Below are positions 1 to 10,229 of a DNA stretch of 64,000 nt, piece after piece (position 1 is the stretch's first letter; every line of letters starts with the position of its first letter). The notes beneath the pieces were generated by a model. The model was not told the DNA's origin and searched no databases. It was given only the letters and a program-made list of their open reading frames with translations. The position numbers and the translations under genes were made by a program. Origin of the DNA: Azolla caroliniana (taxonomy: Eukaryota > Polypodiophyta). The stretch lies in NCBI GenBank assembly GCA_043228905.1, contig JBHGNT010000009.1:20088001-20152000 (forward strand). The letters run 5' to 3'.

Positions 1-698
1 AGTGCTTGTGTTCCCTCTATCAAACCACTTCTATTCACTCTAGATTGTTCTTCTTGCAAAAGAAGAGACACAACCTCATCAAATGCGTACATATCCGTAT
101 TCCCTTTTGCAACCAAACGAATAGTAGTAGCAAAGCTTTGAAAAGATTCGGGTAATCCTTTCAACAACGTAGAGACAAGTGATGTATTCGAAATGATCTC
201 ATCAATGTTTGCCAATTGCTCTTTCAAATCTTTAATGCGTGTCACATACACATCTACCGACTCATTTTCAGCCATATATAAATCCTCAAGTTGCTTTCTC
301 AAATATGCAACACGTGCTTCGTTACGCACGGCATACAACGAAGCAAGAGTGTCCCATGCTTGTTTGGACGTAGAGCATGACCGAATATGTGGAACTATAT
401 GACGCTTCACAGAAAGTGCAATCAATGCATGAGCTTGAGCATCTTTTCCATCCCATCTAAGTTGCTCTTGTGTTGGTGGAGTAGATGAAGTCACTGTGCT
501 CGAAGATGAACCTGTATCTGTGATAGTAGACTGTGAAGTAGTAGGACCGGCGGGGCGTCGATCTACATCTACCACTATGTTCCATAGTTGTTTGGCAACA
601 AGAACGTGTTTCATCATGTAGGACCACATTGGATAGTTTGTCCCATCAAGCTTATCTTCAGCTTGAAGCATGCCAAACAAATCACCATTGTTTGCCAT
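1..698 (-). CDS. Copia-type gag polyprotein, N-terminal part (cut by window edge)
   Basis: An open frame of 232 codons runs on the minus strand from an ATG at 696-698 off the left edge with no stop. It begins MANNGDLFGMLQAEDKLDG and has the DUF4219/UBN2 gag pattern of plant Ty1/Copia elements: 'GTNYPMWSYMMKHVL' near residue 20, 'AWDTLASLYAVRNEARVAYL' in the middle, and 'LLKGLPESFQSF' later. Gag would form the virus-like particle in the cytoplasm. The primer-binding site and LTR lie just upstream (972-1360), so this is the 5' end of a minus-strand element continuing outside the window. The frame is intact, unlike the other Copia copies here, so it may be relatively young. The family call is firm; activity is unknown. 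Confidence 0.85.
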   Translation of the reverse strand, partial: MANNGDLFGMLQAEDKLDGTNYPMWSYMMKHVLVAKQLWNIVVDVDRRPAGPTTSQSTITDTGSSSSTVTSSTPPTQEQLRWDGKDAQAHALIALSVKRHIVPHIRSCSTSKQAWDTLASLYAVRNEARVAYLRKQLEDLYMAENESVDVYVTRIKDLKEQLANIDEIISNTSLVSTLLKGLPESFQSFATTIRLVAKGNTDMYAFDEVVSLLLQEEQSRVNRSGLIEGTQA

Positions 699-971
699 TT
701 TACCAAAGAACAAGAAAGTGGTAAAATATTACCTCAACAAATCGGAAATGAGTGCTGAAAATGCAGCTCACAAACTATCACTTGGATGACGATTTCGACT
801 ACACGAACGGCTTCGAAATGGGGGTAAAACAGCAGGGTACCTGCTGAAAATGCGCTCCAAGTGCTGAAATACACTTCTCTATATTCGGAAGTTGATTTGC
901 ACAATGAAAAGTGCGCGCGCGCCGCGACACTGCGATGCGGACAACCGAAGATGGAGAGGATGAAGAACTTG
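699..971 (-). other. Copia 5' leader between primer-binding site and gag
   Basis: This is the untranslated leader of the element at 1-1360, read on the minus strand between the primer-binding site and the gag ATG. It contains a short GC-rich stretch (gcgcgcgcgccgcg near 912-925). Short overlapping open frames here look like chance. Confidence 0.5.
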
Positions 972-983
972 GCTCTGATACCA
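972..983 (-). other. Primer-binding site (initiator tRNA-Met type)
   Basis: The minus strand reads TGGTATCAGAGC, the usual plant Copia primer-binding site complementary to the 3' end of initiator tRNA-Met. It starts one base after the LTR end at 985 and fixes the element orientation as minus. Confidence 0.85.
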
Positions 984-984
984 C

Positions 985-1360
985 TGTTGGGTATGTGAGG
1001 AAGAGTGGGAAACACACAAGAAGCTTAAAGAAAGAAGCACTCACACAAGGAAGGCAATGGCTGGAATAGCTCTCTATTGATGAATGTTCCTAAAAAAAAT
1101 AGGAGCTGAAATATATATCCCTAAGTACTAAGTACCACCACATATGAGTGACTCATGTATGTGGTAACATGGGGAAAAAACCTCTAGCCAGCACTAGAGT
1201 AAAAAGTGCCCATGTATAGGGAAAATGGTTCACATCAAAGCTACTAGAGGAACACGCAAGTGTAACAACCACATAACTGACAACTAGCCTCACCACCATG
1301 AGAACTCAACCACTCTCCTACAAGTACTGCCTTGTGGCTAAGAAGCCACAACCAAACATT
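985..1360 (-). mobile_element. 5' LTR of the Copia element at the left edge
   Basis: The LTR edge next to the primer-binding site is clear: on the plus strand it begins TGTTGGGTATGTG, so the LTR ends in ...CCCAACA on the coding strand. A TATATA stretch lies near 1110 and the region contains short palindromes (catatgagtgactcatgtatg). The outer edge is less certain; I place it at the CA of 'accaaaca' near 1360. The second LTR is outside the window. Confidence 0.6.
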
Positions 1361-1439
1361 TATTTTTTCTGGCATATCCAATGCCCATAGTCTCCTTCAA
1401 AACGACTTTAGGAAGTCATCTGATATGACTTTATCCTTC

Positions 1440-2590
1440 CACATATTGTGAGTCTATACAACACCCACCAATTTGAAGCCAATGATCTGCCTTCCTAGCT
1501 TACTATTGTAATCAAAAAACTTTTTTAGTTCGGTTGTACCCGGTTTTTGCCACCATACCTCCAATGGATCCCACTCCAAATCACATAGGGGCTTGTTGTC
1601 AAAAGGCCATAGTTTACAATCATGATCAAGTTTCCTAGGTTTTGGGTTCAATTGCCACCCCTTACCCTCCAACATTGGCACCCGCACTACCAACCATCTG
1701 CCATCATCTGTCAACGCACTTAGGTTGCCCCACAAACGATCCTCGTTAGATGTGCACCTGCCATGGATAATCTATATGTCACCCTTACCTACAAACCAAC
1801 CCGACCCGACTCCCTCTTCCACATTCAACTTATCTTATCCATCAACTACCTTATCTATCAGCTAGGTCACCCGCACTAGCCTTCCATTAAACCTAATGTT
1901 ACCAGCCTGACCCTACCGCCTTTGCATGCTGAAAACCTCCTAATCTCTTACCAACCTAACATTATACTCTAACATACGCGCCCAGGGCAAGTATTTTTTT
2001 CTGCCCAAGCATCATATTGGCTTCGTTTCTAATCCTAGGATTCCAAAACAGGGGTTGTCGTAGCCGTTCATCCAACGATTTCGGTTGCAAAGACCAAACC
2101 TTCTCTTAGACTTGACCATGCCTTGATTGTGGAATGAACCACCCTATCCCATGCCAACCAGTTCTTTCAACTTTAAACCTGGACCAAATAACAACCACAT
2201 ATTTGCCTGCCAGGGGCCACCATTCCTCAGGCACCAAAGGCCAGCTCTATTCCTAAAGAGCACCTTCCACAATTCTAGTCTAGGCTGCAGATTTCACACT
2301 AGAAGCTTGTCGAGTAGAGCCTTACTTTGGTGAACCGGGTTCACCAGCTCGAGTCCTCCCTAGTTCTTCGCCTTGATTAAACAACTCCACGCCACTTTAG
2401 CTGACGATGTATCATTGTCTCTACCCGACGAAAGGAAACCTCTCACCATTGCCTTAATGTTTTTGATGTAAGCTTTGTCTAACATCCAATATGCTACCGA
2501 ATGCCACATGGTGGCCAACAAAATATGGTTCACCACGACCACCCTACTTGCAAGAGAAAGCTTTATTGATGCATAAGCCAAAGCTTTTTT
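1440..2590 (-). pseudogene. LINE (non-LTR retrotransposon) ORF2 C-terminal remnant
   Basis: Minus-strand frames give the region after the reverse transcriptase of plant LINEs: 'KLSLASRVVVVNHILLATMW' and 'KAMVRGFLSSGRDND' (2581-2360), then 'FWNPRIRNEANMMLG' (about 2080-2010), then a 93-codon frame at 1735-1454 starting MWGNLSALTDDGRWLVVRVP. The blocks are in different frames and separated by stops, so this is a dead fragment. RT catalytic motifs are not present. No poly-A tail or target duplication was found. The C-terminal block has no function I can name. Confidence 0.7.
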
Positions 2591-3072
2591 CTAATTTTTT
2601 CTTTCACTTGCTCGAGTTGTTGATTTTTAGGTGTTTCAACTCCCACCAAAAAGCCCAAATACTTAACAGAAATAATTGTAGGCTCTTAATTCATCCTTAT
2701 TTATATCTTTGCTTACAAATAACAAGTTTTCTTGTCATTATCCATCCAAGTTTATCATTTTCTTTTGAGTTTAATATCTTAAATTACAACAGTCCCAATA
2801 TTGGGACAAACCACTAAGAATTGGAACAAGTTGGGATTGACTCAGGACAACTCCCCAAAACCACCAAAAGAGGGAGAGAGAAACTTAGACACGCTCCTTA
2901 CAGCCAAGAGAGAATGAGAGAGTGTGAGTGAATGGATCTCAGAGAATGGTACAAATGAGGAGAAGCTCCTCCTTATATATGCTAAATATGGTCATTGGGA
3001 CTAACTAGGTGTTTGGAGGTCCCCTTGGGACTCTCAGTTGGGATTGGGTTGTCCCAATCCAAGGTGGTGCTT
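2591..3072. other. No gene seen; LTR-like flank with dyad symmetry
   Basis: There is no convincing coding sequence. The segment 2780-3072 holds several copies of 'tcccaat' in both orientations (for example cccaatattggga near 2792). Its right part resembles, in reverse orientation, the sequence following the LTR at 34451, which suggests a dispersed repeat. Confidence 0.3.
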
Positions 3073-3447
3073 CTTGGAGGCAATTGTCAGATGTGGAACA
3101 ATTCAACACTCTTCTTGTAGAAGATTTTCAGCAAGTATAAGATAAACTGATCAATAGCAACATACAACTAAATCAGAAGACAAGATTATTTGAAATCAAA
3201 AGAGAGAGAGTGAGCAAGCAAGCAAGCTAAGCACAAAACAGTGTAAATGTATTATTCAAGCTCAAAGTTACAGAACGAATGGCGGCAATAACCAAGATGA
3301 ACAACAACCTTCCAAACTAGGTTACAAGGCCCATTATATACAAACTGGGCTAGGGAAACTGCCCTTTGATATATTTATAGAATTGTCCTAAATCTAGTTT
3401 GTCCAAGGGACAATGTGAATACGGCCATTATATACCCATATTCGACA
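3073..3447. mobile_element. LTR copy, same family as 34079-34450
   Basis: About 375 bp match 34079-34450 almost throughout, including 'cactcttcttgtagaaga' near the start and 'acggccattatatacccata' near the end, and finish with ...attcgaca. No internal region or primer-binding site adjoins it, so it looks like a solo or isolated LTR. Its first bases (tcttggagg instead of tgttggagg) are altered. No target duplication was identified. Confidence 0.7.
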
Positions 3448-3523
3448 CCCCTGTAATGGGCACATACCCAAAAAATCTGTAAAAAGAATAAATAGGAATT
3501 ATAGATTATACATGAAAGAAAAT

Positions 3524-4028
3524 TGTTGTCGGCCACAACCGGTTGCTCGTATGCGGAATAATAGTCAATCTAATGGAAAGGAAAAACAAAATACAGAAAC
3601 TGAGAATGACACTGATTTTAACGTGGAAACCCGAACTGGGAAAAAACCACGTGGAGTCCACAAACTCCGAAACAAAACACTATGAGAGAAAGGAATACAA
3701 TCAGAGATCTCAGAGGCAATGACCTCGAGATCCTGCTTCGCCAATAGGTGAGTATGGAGCTCACACACTTCCACTCACACTCGTTCACTCTCACAGTTAC
3801 GGAGCCAACAACCTCGTCGATAGTAACTTTACAATAACGCACACACTTAACATGATTGCCCTAAGTGCTTATATACTAATGTAACCTTTCGACTATTTAC
3901 AAGTTTAGCCTTCCGGGTTGGCTATCTCCACGATTTCCGGTTTCGGCCTCGGCCTATCGACCTCGGCCGAGTTGCTCATCAACACGGTTCTTCTCAACTT
4001 CCCATCCGGAGGGACCTGTTTTCCAACA
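3524..4028 (-). mobile_element. 3' LTR of Copia copy 2
   Basis: A 505-bp segment begins TGTTGTCGGCCACAACCGG and ends ...CCAACA, giving TGTTG/CAACA ends. It lies directly downstream of the minus-strand RT/RNase H remnant at 4191-5300. A related LTR with its own target duplication occurs at 27635-28278, and a fragment occurs at 51090-51305. They share 'acgtggaaa(a)cccaaact' and 'cccatccggagggacctgt'. Confidence 0.75.
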
Positions 4029-4190
4029 ATACAAACTTATTGAACATATCAGCTTTGTTCAAGTCGGAAAAATCCGAGAATAGAAGGTTGAGTCGGTCGG
4101 GGTCGGAAGAACTAAAGCCGAGCTTTGATATGTTGATGTCAATTGTTCGAGAACATCCTGAATATCCGACTCAATCAGACTGATTCTTCT

Positions 4191-5300
4191 CTACACCCAT
4201 CTAGTGCCAAAGGGATCAGAATTGACATTATCGGTTGTAGATATCTTCTCGAGGCCGATTTTCCCTGAAATGACACAATCTCGAACAAAGTCATATCGAA
4301 CGCCGATATCCTTGGAGGTGTTGTGATGAACCAAATTTTTGGATAGAGCAACAACACCCTGACTGTTGTTGTAGACAACTGGAACCGAGTTGGAGTCGAC
4401 TTGTCGAAACGTGTGCGCTAGCCGACCAAGCCATAAAGCCTCTTTCGCCACATCGAACATAGCCACATATTTAGCCTCGGTTGTTGATGTGGTATTGCAC
4501 TCCTGAAGTTTCAATTTCCACGAGTTTGCTCCATTACCGAATTTGAAGCAATATCTGGTTGTTGACTTTCGACTGTCCACACATCTGGCAAAGTCCGACT
4601 CGGTATAACAGACTACGCCTGATGTATCATTCGGACCGAATAAGATGACATAGTCTTTTATGCCCACAAGGTATCTGAACACATACTTAACTGCGTTCCA
4701 GTGCGATCGGCTGGGATTGTGCATAAATCTGCTGACAACTCTGACGGCATGAGAAATGCCAGGCCGTGTGGCGACCATCGCGTACATCAAGGAGCTGATT
4801 GCTGGTGCATACGGTACTAACTTCATAACTCCCCCCCTGGACCGGATGTCGGGCAGTCTCGTTGAGACAGCTTAAGATTAATGGGGAGTGGGGTCGACAC
4901 AGATTTGGCTGAGTGCATGTTGAAGCATTCTAGGACACGACCAATATAGTTGGATTGAGATAGAAACAATTGTCGTCAATTCCGATTCCGACTTATCTTC
5001 ATCCCAAGAATGTGTCTTGCCAGACCGAGATCCTTCATGGCAAACTTCAACTGCATTTGCCGAACAAGTTCGACATGTTGACTTGAGAGTAGCATGTCAT
5101 CCACGTAGATTATGAGGAAGATGGATGACCCATCTTGAGCTGTTTTGGTGAAGAGGCAATGATCTTCATCGCTCTTTGAGAAGCCGACCAATTGGATGAA
5201 GTTGTCGAACTCTTATACCACTGCCACAATGCCTATTTCAGATCGTAAAAACTCTTCATGAGTCGGCAGACTAGATGTTCTTGACCGGATACCACAAAGC
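4191..5300 (-). pseudogene. Copia copy 2: reverse transcriptase C-part and RNase H
   Basis: The minus strand encodes, in order, an RT segment 'KSDEDHCLFTKTAQDGSSIF' followed by 'IIYVDDMLL' (the YVDD active site, near 5110) and 'MKDLGLARHILGMKI', then the RNase H half with 'LMYAMVATRPGISHAVRVVS', 'STTEAKYVAMFDVAKEALWL' and the C-terminal HHNTSKDIGVRYDFVRD. A stop in place of Gln lies near 5235, and the frame changes between 4826 and 4976. Sequence upstream of the RT core (integrase, gag) is missing. The LTR at 3524-4028 follows. This is a truncated, inactive element. Confidence 0.85.
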
Positions 5301-5458
5301 CTTTCAATGTGGGATATGGTGTTCGAATATGTGTGGAAGTATGTATGAGAACCTTGCATGAAGGCGCTCTGGCTCTTCTTTGTGCACAACGGATCGTGAT
5401 GTGCTGGATCGTTTAGTGTGCTCAAGAGAGAAAAGGACGGGGGAAGGAGACTTACCTC

Positions 5459-5721
5459 TGTAGCAATACAAAAGCTTCTATTTCATTACACGCAGAGGAA
5501 CCTCTCTCGTCTGTTTTCTGTTTTTCTACTTCTCTCATCACTCAATACTCTCTTACTTTTTTATAGTTATAAGTGACTTACATATGCAGCTAATTAGCTA
5601 GGACTAGCTAAATAGTTGTTTTACTTATATGTCCACTAGTAGCTAATTTCCTAATAGCTACTTTAGAAGATCTCATTTTCCAATGAGCACCACATGCTTT
5701 TGTTGAGCTTGTTTCTTGACA
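5459..5721 (-). mobile_element. 3' LTR of Copia copy 3
   Basis: The right edge is fixed by the adjoining polypurine tract: on the minus strand the LTR starts TGTCAAGAAACAAGC. The left edge (tgtagcaatac) is the best TG candidate and is less certain. The LTR contains 'agctaattagct' near 5580-5592, the same palindromic core that fills the arrays of element A, which is inserted in this element's gag. Confidence 0.6.
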
Positions 5722-5737
5722 CTCCCCCTCAAGCTCA
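5722..5737 (-). other. Polypurine tract of Copia copy 3
   Basis: The minus strand reads GAGCTTGAGGGGGAG immediately before the LTR. This is the usual plus-strand priming tract of plant Copia elements. The younger Copia at 57663-57676 has a very similar one. Confidence 0.75.
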
Positions 5738-8700
5738 ACTTATCCTTTCTTGAGGTTATCTTCAATCTTCTTTTCTTCATGCTTTTCAACTATCATACCA
5801 ATGCTTATAATTCCCATCATGTCCCAAAACTGTGTATGTTTTTCTATGCTCAGTCCCTTCGTAAGAATATCAACCACTTGCTGATTTATGCTTACATATA
5901 GTAGATCCACTTCTCAATCAATCACTTTTTCTCTAACAAAGTGATAATGCACTTCAATGTGCTTTGTTCTTGCATGGAACACTGGGTTTTTTGCAAGCTG
6001 AATGCTGCTCATATTGTCACACCAAATTGTGACTGAACCATCTATATACTCACCCAAATCAGCAAGCCATCTTCTAATCCATACTTCTTCACAAGTAGCT
6101 ATTGCTGCTCATCTATATTCAGCTTCAGTACTTGATAATGCAATAGTATCTTGTTTCGTGCTACTCCATGAAATAGTTGCACTTCCCAATGTAAACATAT
6201 ATCCACTTGTGGATCTTCTATCAGTTTGGCTTCCATCCCAATCAGCATATGTAAAACAATCCATAGTTCTGAGTAGCTTTTACATATCCCAAGATTCTTC
6301 TAATGCAGTCCAAATGTGGCTTTGTTGGTTGTTGCATAAACTGGTTGACTAATCCAACAACATAACTCAAATCAGGTCTTGTTATAGTCAAATATATGAG
6401 GTTGTCCACCATAGACCTGTCCATGTTTACATCTTCTATTTTGGCTCCCAAATCAACCCTCAATTTGCAGTTCATATCCAGTGGTACATCAATAGGTTTG
6501 CATCCAAGCATACCATACTTCTTCAACATAGTTGTTGCATACTGTTTTTGCAACATATATATACCACTTTCAGATCTAATCATCTCAATACCAAAAAAGT
6601 ATCTCAACTCTCCCAAATCCTTCATATAAAATTGCATTTCCAGATTTTTCTTCAGCTTATTTATTTCATCCATAAAATCACCTCCGATGATTGAATCATC
6701 CACATAAGTCAAAATAACAACAATGCAATCATTCATCTTCTTTATATACAATGATGGATCAACTTTTGATATTTTGAAGGCAAATTTTTTCAAAGATTCT
6801 GAAAGTTCTTTGTGTCATGCTCTCGGTGCTTGTTTTTGTCCATAAAGAGCCTTTTAAGCTTATAAACATATTTTGGATGCTTCTTATCGTCAAATCTTGG
6901 TGGTTGACACATGTATACTTCCTCTTCCAAGTTACCATGTAAAAAGGCATTTTTTACATCCATATGGTGCAGAACCCATCTTTTGGCTGCACTTACAGCA
7001 AGTAGTGTCCTCAAGTTTCATCATAATCAATTCCTTGCATTTGGGCATATCCCTTTGCAACAAGTCTTGCTTTATGTCTACTTACATTTCCATTTGAATC
7101 ATGCTTTGTTTTGTAGACCCATTTGTAACCTACAACATTTTTTCCTTTCGGTAACTTTACTAAATCCCATGTTTTGATTTTAGCCAATGCATCTATTTCT
7201 TCTTGCATTGCATTCACCTATTTCTTATCAGATTTTGCTTCATCAAAACTATTAGGATCAGGGATTTGTACCACTTTAGACATATATGCATAATGCATAG
7301 CCATGTATGTATCATAACCAAATCTTTCAACAATCTTTTTCTCTCTATTTGATCTTCTCAATTTCTGATTTGCATCTTCCATTGCCTTTTCAATACCATG
7401 GATTTTCAAGGCTTGTATACCCAGCTCATCATCCAATGATGTATTCGAATCTACATCTTCCATGTTTCTAGATCCTTCAAACATTTCATATTTTGGCATC
7501 TTCTGTTTTCCCTTTTTATCATCATATTTTTTTTGTCTTGCATTCTTTCCACTCCAAGCATTTGATGCAGATTTACTACCAGATTTTTCAGATGGTCCAG
7601 TACATTCTATTGATGTTGAACATTGTTGTCCAACATTGCTTCCATTTCCATGGTTATCACTTCCATTTTCAGATTTGTTCCTATCTTCATTTTCATTGTC
7701 TTCATCAGTTTCTACATTTTCTTTTGAGTTGTACCAGCTACCAAACTCATCAAATATTACATCACGGCTCACTACAATCTTTTTTGTCAACAAGTTATAA
7801 CATCTATACCCTTTTTGCTCATTTGAATATCCAACAAGAACACATTTTTCAACTTTTGGATCAAGCTTCTTACTTCAACAAGTACATGGATATAGACAAG
7901 GCATCCAAACACTTTTAAGTGTCCTAAACTAGGTTTCCTTCCATACAATCATTCTTCAGGATTTACCTCATATACTCCAGATGTTATACATCTATTTAGA
8001 ATAAAGTTTGATGTGTTTACAACTTTTGCCCAGTAATACAATGACATATTTTTTTCCAGTCATCAAGGCTCTTGCTATGTTCACCAAAGTTCTGTTTTTT
8101 TCTCTCAGCCACTCCATTTTGCTGTGGAGTATATCTACATGTGAACTGTCTCCTTATTCCTTGATTGCATAGAAAATGAATTTGAGAAGTATTCTCCTGG
8201 TCCATCAGATCTTAAACATTTTATTCTAGTTCCAACCTCCTTTTCTACCATGCTTTTTAAACTTACGAAAGCAATCAAATACTTCACTTTTCTCTTTCAT
8301 GAAGTAAACCCATGTTTTCTTTGAGCAATCATCAATAAATGTTACATAAAACCTACAAACACCAATTGATACATTTTTTGTTGATCCCCATACATCTGTA
8401 TGTACCAAATCCAACAAATGTTTGCTTACATGTCTTTCATGAGGGAAAGGTAACCTATTTTGCTTTCCATATTGGCATGCTTCACATATTTTGCTCATCT
8501 CACAATCTTTCAACGTAGGCAGTCCAACCACTACATTTTTCCTCAACATATTTTTCAAGGTTTGCATACTAATGTGATCGATTCTTTTATGCCACATCTC
8601 CACATCTGAGATTACATTCATTCCTTCTGCAAACATGGTTGTAATCATAGTATGAACCATACGTACCATACGTGCATTCACATTCGTGAATGTTTCAATC

Positions 8701-9190
8701 ATTCACGTAAGAAAAACACCCTCAAAGAATGATAAATACCATACTTTTGGATTAACTATTTATTATGAGGTAAATAAGGCTAAAAAAAACAAAACATTAA
8801 AAAAATGGGGGAAAAAAAACACAAGAATGTTTGAATAACATTCGCATTCGTTTTCCAACGTAGGAAAACGAATGTTATGCTAGACGAACACGAATTTTAC
8901 GTACTATGGTTGTAATCCTTTTAGGCATATCCACATCTAAGACAAACATTCTTCCTTGTCGTTTTCCTTTTGCAATAAGCTTTCCATGTTTCTCTATAAA
9001 GCATCCACTTTGCTTAAACTTAACTTGCATTCCTTGCTCTACTATCTTTCCAACAGAAATCAAATTTTTTGCAAGGAAATCAAATTTTTTGCAAGGTTTG
9101 GCACATGCATAACATGCAACATATACTTTGTTTTTCCTTTTTCTTCCCACAATGGGATATCTCCAACATGCTCGATTGTATGAGTGGTAC
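5738..9190 (-). pseudogene. Copia copy 3 pol: GAG-pre-integrase, integrase, RT, RNase H
   Basis: Read right to left, the minus strand encodes: GAG-pre-integrase around 9180-8440 ('GMQVKFKQSGCFIEKHGKL', then 'MWHKRIDHISMQTLKNM' after the MITE); integrase around 8430-8017 ('DLVHTDVWGSTKNV', 'YTPQQNGVAERKKQN'); a charged linker (7793-7218); RT 7217-6250 ('YKWVYKTKHDSNGNVSRHKA', 'HMDVKNAFLHGNLEEEVYM', 'ILTYVDDSIIGG'); and RNase H about 6250-5880 ('STEAEYR', 'IWCDNMSSIQLAKNPVFHAR'). Frame breaks near 6790, 7015, 8210 and at the 8646-8908 MITE make it non-functional. A 17-bp tandem duplication sits at 9060-9094. Copia assignment follows from the order integrase before RT. Confidence 0.9.
8646..8908. 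mobile_element. 263-bp MITE (hAT-like) inserted in Copia copy 3 pol
   Basis: The segment is flanked by an exact 8-bp direct repeat, gttgtaat (8638-8645 and 8909-8916). Its ends are inverted: it starts CATAGTATGAA and the reverse complement of its end is CATAGTACGTA. It is A/T-rich with inverted 'cattcgtgaatg'/'acgaatgtt' motifs and no coding capacity. Removing it with one repeat copy restores the Copia reading frame at 'KRITTMFAEGM'. An 8-bp duplication fits hAT; Mutator-like elements usually give 9. Confidence 0.75.
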
Positions 9191-9403
9191 TATCACCTAT
9201 TTATACATAACCAGGAATCTCTAGTTCTCTTAGACTTTCAAACCAATTTCCATGTCCAGTCATAGATTAGATGCCCTAGAATCTACATACCACATATACT
9301 CTTCATTGCATCTTTGTGAACATTCAGCCATTGCTGATATCTCATGTTGTATCATAAATGCACCTTCTTTATCACAGTTTTCACTAGTTGAAGCATAGTT
9401 ATT
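9191..9403 (-). pseudogene. Copia copy 3 protease region, degraded
   Basis: This stretch lies between the zinc knuckle and the GAG-pre-integrase. On the minus strand it should hold the aspartic protease; a segment near 9300-9260 reads roughly like 'YMWYVDSRASNL', with Arg where DSGAS is expected. It is too damaged to assign a clean frame. Confidence 0.45.
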
Positions 9404-9939
9404 TTGTTGTCTCTTCCCTCTTTTTTCATCATTTTGCTTTTTATAGCATTCAGCCTATGTATGGCCTGGTTTTCCACAATACCAACAACCATCATCATTC
9501 AAAAAGGTTTGCTTACCTCTACCTCGATTGCTCCCCCTGCCTCTGATGTTGTTTCTTCCACTTGTAGCTTGTTGTCCTCTTCCTTGTTAATTATTGTTGG
9601 TTCTAGCTGAACCAAATCTTCCATGGTCTCTTCCTCGGCCTCTTCCAGCACTATTGTAGAGGGCTTGCCCCTCAGTCTCAAAGATTCCTTTGTTTACATC
9701 ATCCATCTGATTTCTTTCTTCCACTACAAGCATTGAAACTAGATCTGGAAAACTTGGGATGCTATCCTTTGTGAGAATAGATGTTTTGAAGCTTTTATAT
9801 TGAGGTCCTAAGCCTCTTAAGCATATTTCCACCTTATCATCATCTTCTACCTTCACATTAATAGAAGCAAGTGACTCATATATGCTCTTTATTTTCAGAG
9901 CATACTCATTAACTGACATCTTACCTTTTTCCAAGGTAT
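9404..9939 (-). pseudogene. Copia copy 3 gag C-terminal half with zinc knuckle
   Basis: The minus strand (9955-9587) reads 'TLEKGKMSVNEYALKIKSIY', then 'CLRGLGPQYKSFKTSILT' and an RG-rich stretch, which is the UBN2 gag pattern. Further on (about 9490-9440) is CWYCGKPGH followed by AECYKK, a CCHC zinc knuckle. The upstream half of the same gag lies at 24671-25084, on the far side of element A. The coding sequence is homologous up to the TTAG duplication at 9940 and stops there. Confidence 0.85.
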
Positions 9940-9943
9940 TTAG

Positions 9944-9967
9944 GGGTGAAAGCATGTGAGTGGAAAC
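9944..9967 (+). repeat. Left terminal inverted repeat of element A
   Basis: It starts GGGTGAAAGCATGTGAGTGG and continues AAAC. It pairs with 24643-24666 at 21 of 24 positions and is preceded by the duplicated TTAG (9940-9943). The adjoining 100 bp (9968-10085) repeat 'attagctatgcaaaaagctacc'-type motifs. Confidence 0.9.
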
Positions 9968-10229
9968 AATTAGCTATGTCCTTGACATAGCTAATTAGCT
10001 ATGCAAAAAGCTACCATTGATAAATAGTGAGTTTTGCAAAAAGCTACCATTAATAAATTAGCTATGCAAAAAGCTACCATTGAAAATAGTAGAGATTTTA
10101 ATTATATAAATGCGCACCATAAACGTGCAACGTGCACCATAAATTATATACCGAATTCCTAGGTCCATTATGCCTGATCCTTTGCCACATCACTTGGGCC
10201 ATCTTTGGTTGAGTATTCTGGCTTAGATT

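Noticed and set aside
2127-2333. Plus-strand 68-codon frame
   Set aside because: It is opposite the LINE remnant, whose minus-strand motifs are recognisable.
7462-7918. Plus-strand frames of 112 and 141 codons
   Set aside because: They are antisense to the charged linker between integrase and RT of Copia copy 3.
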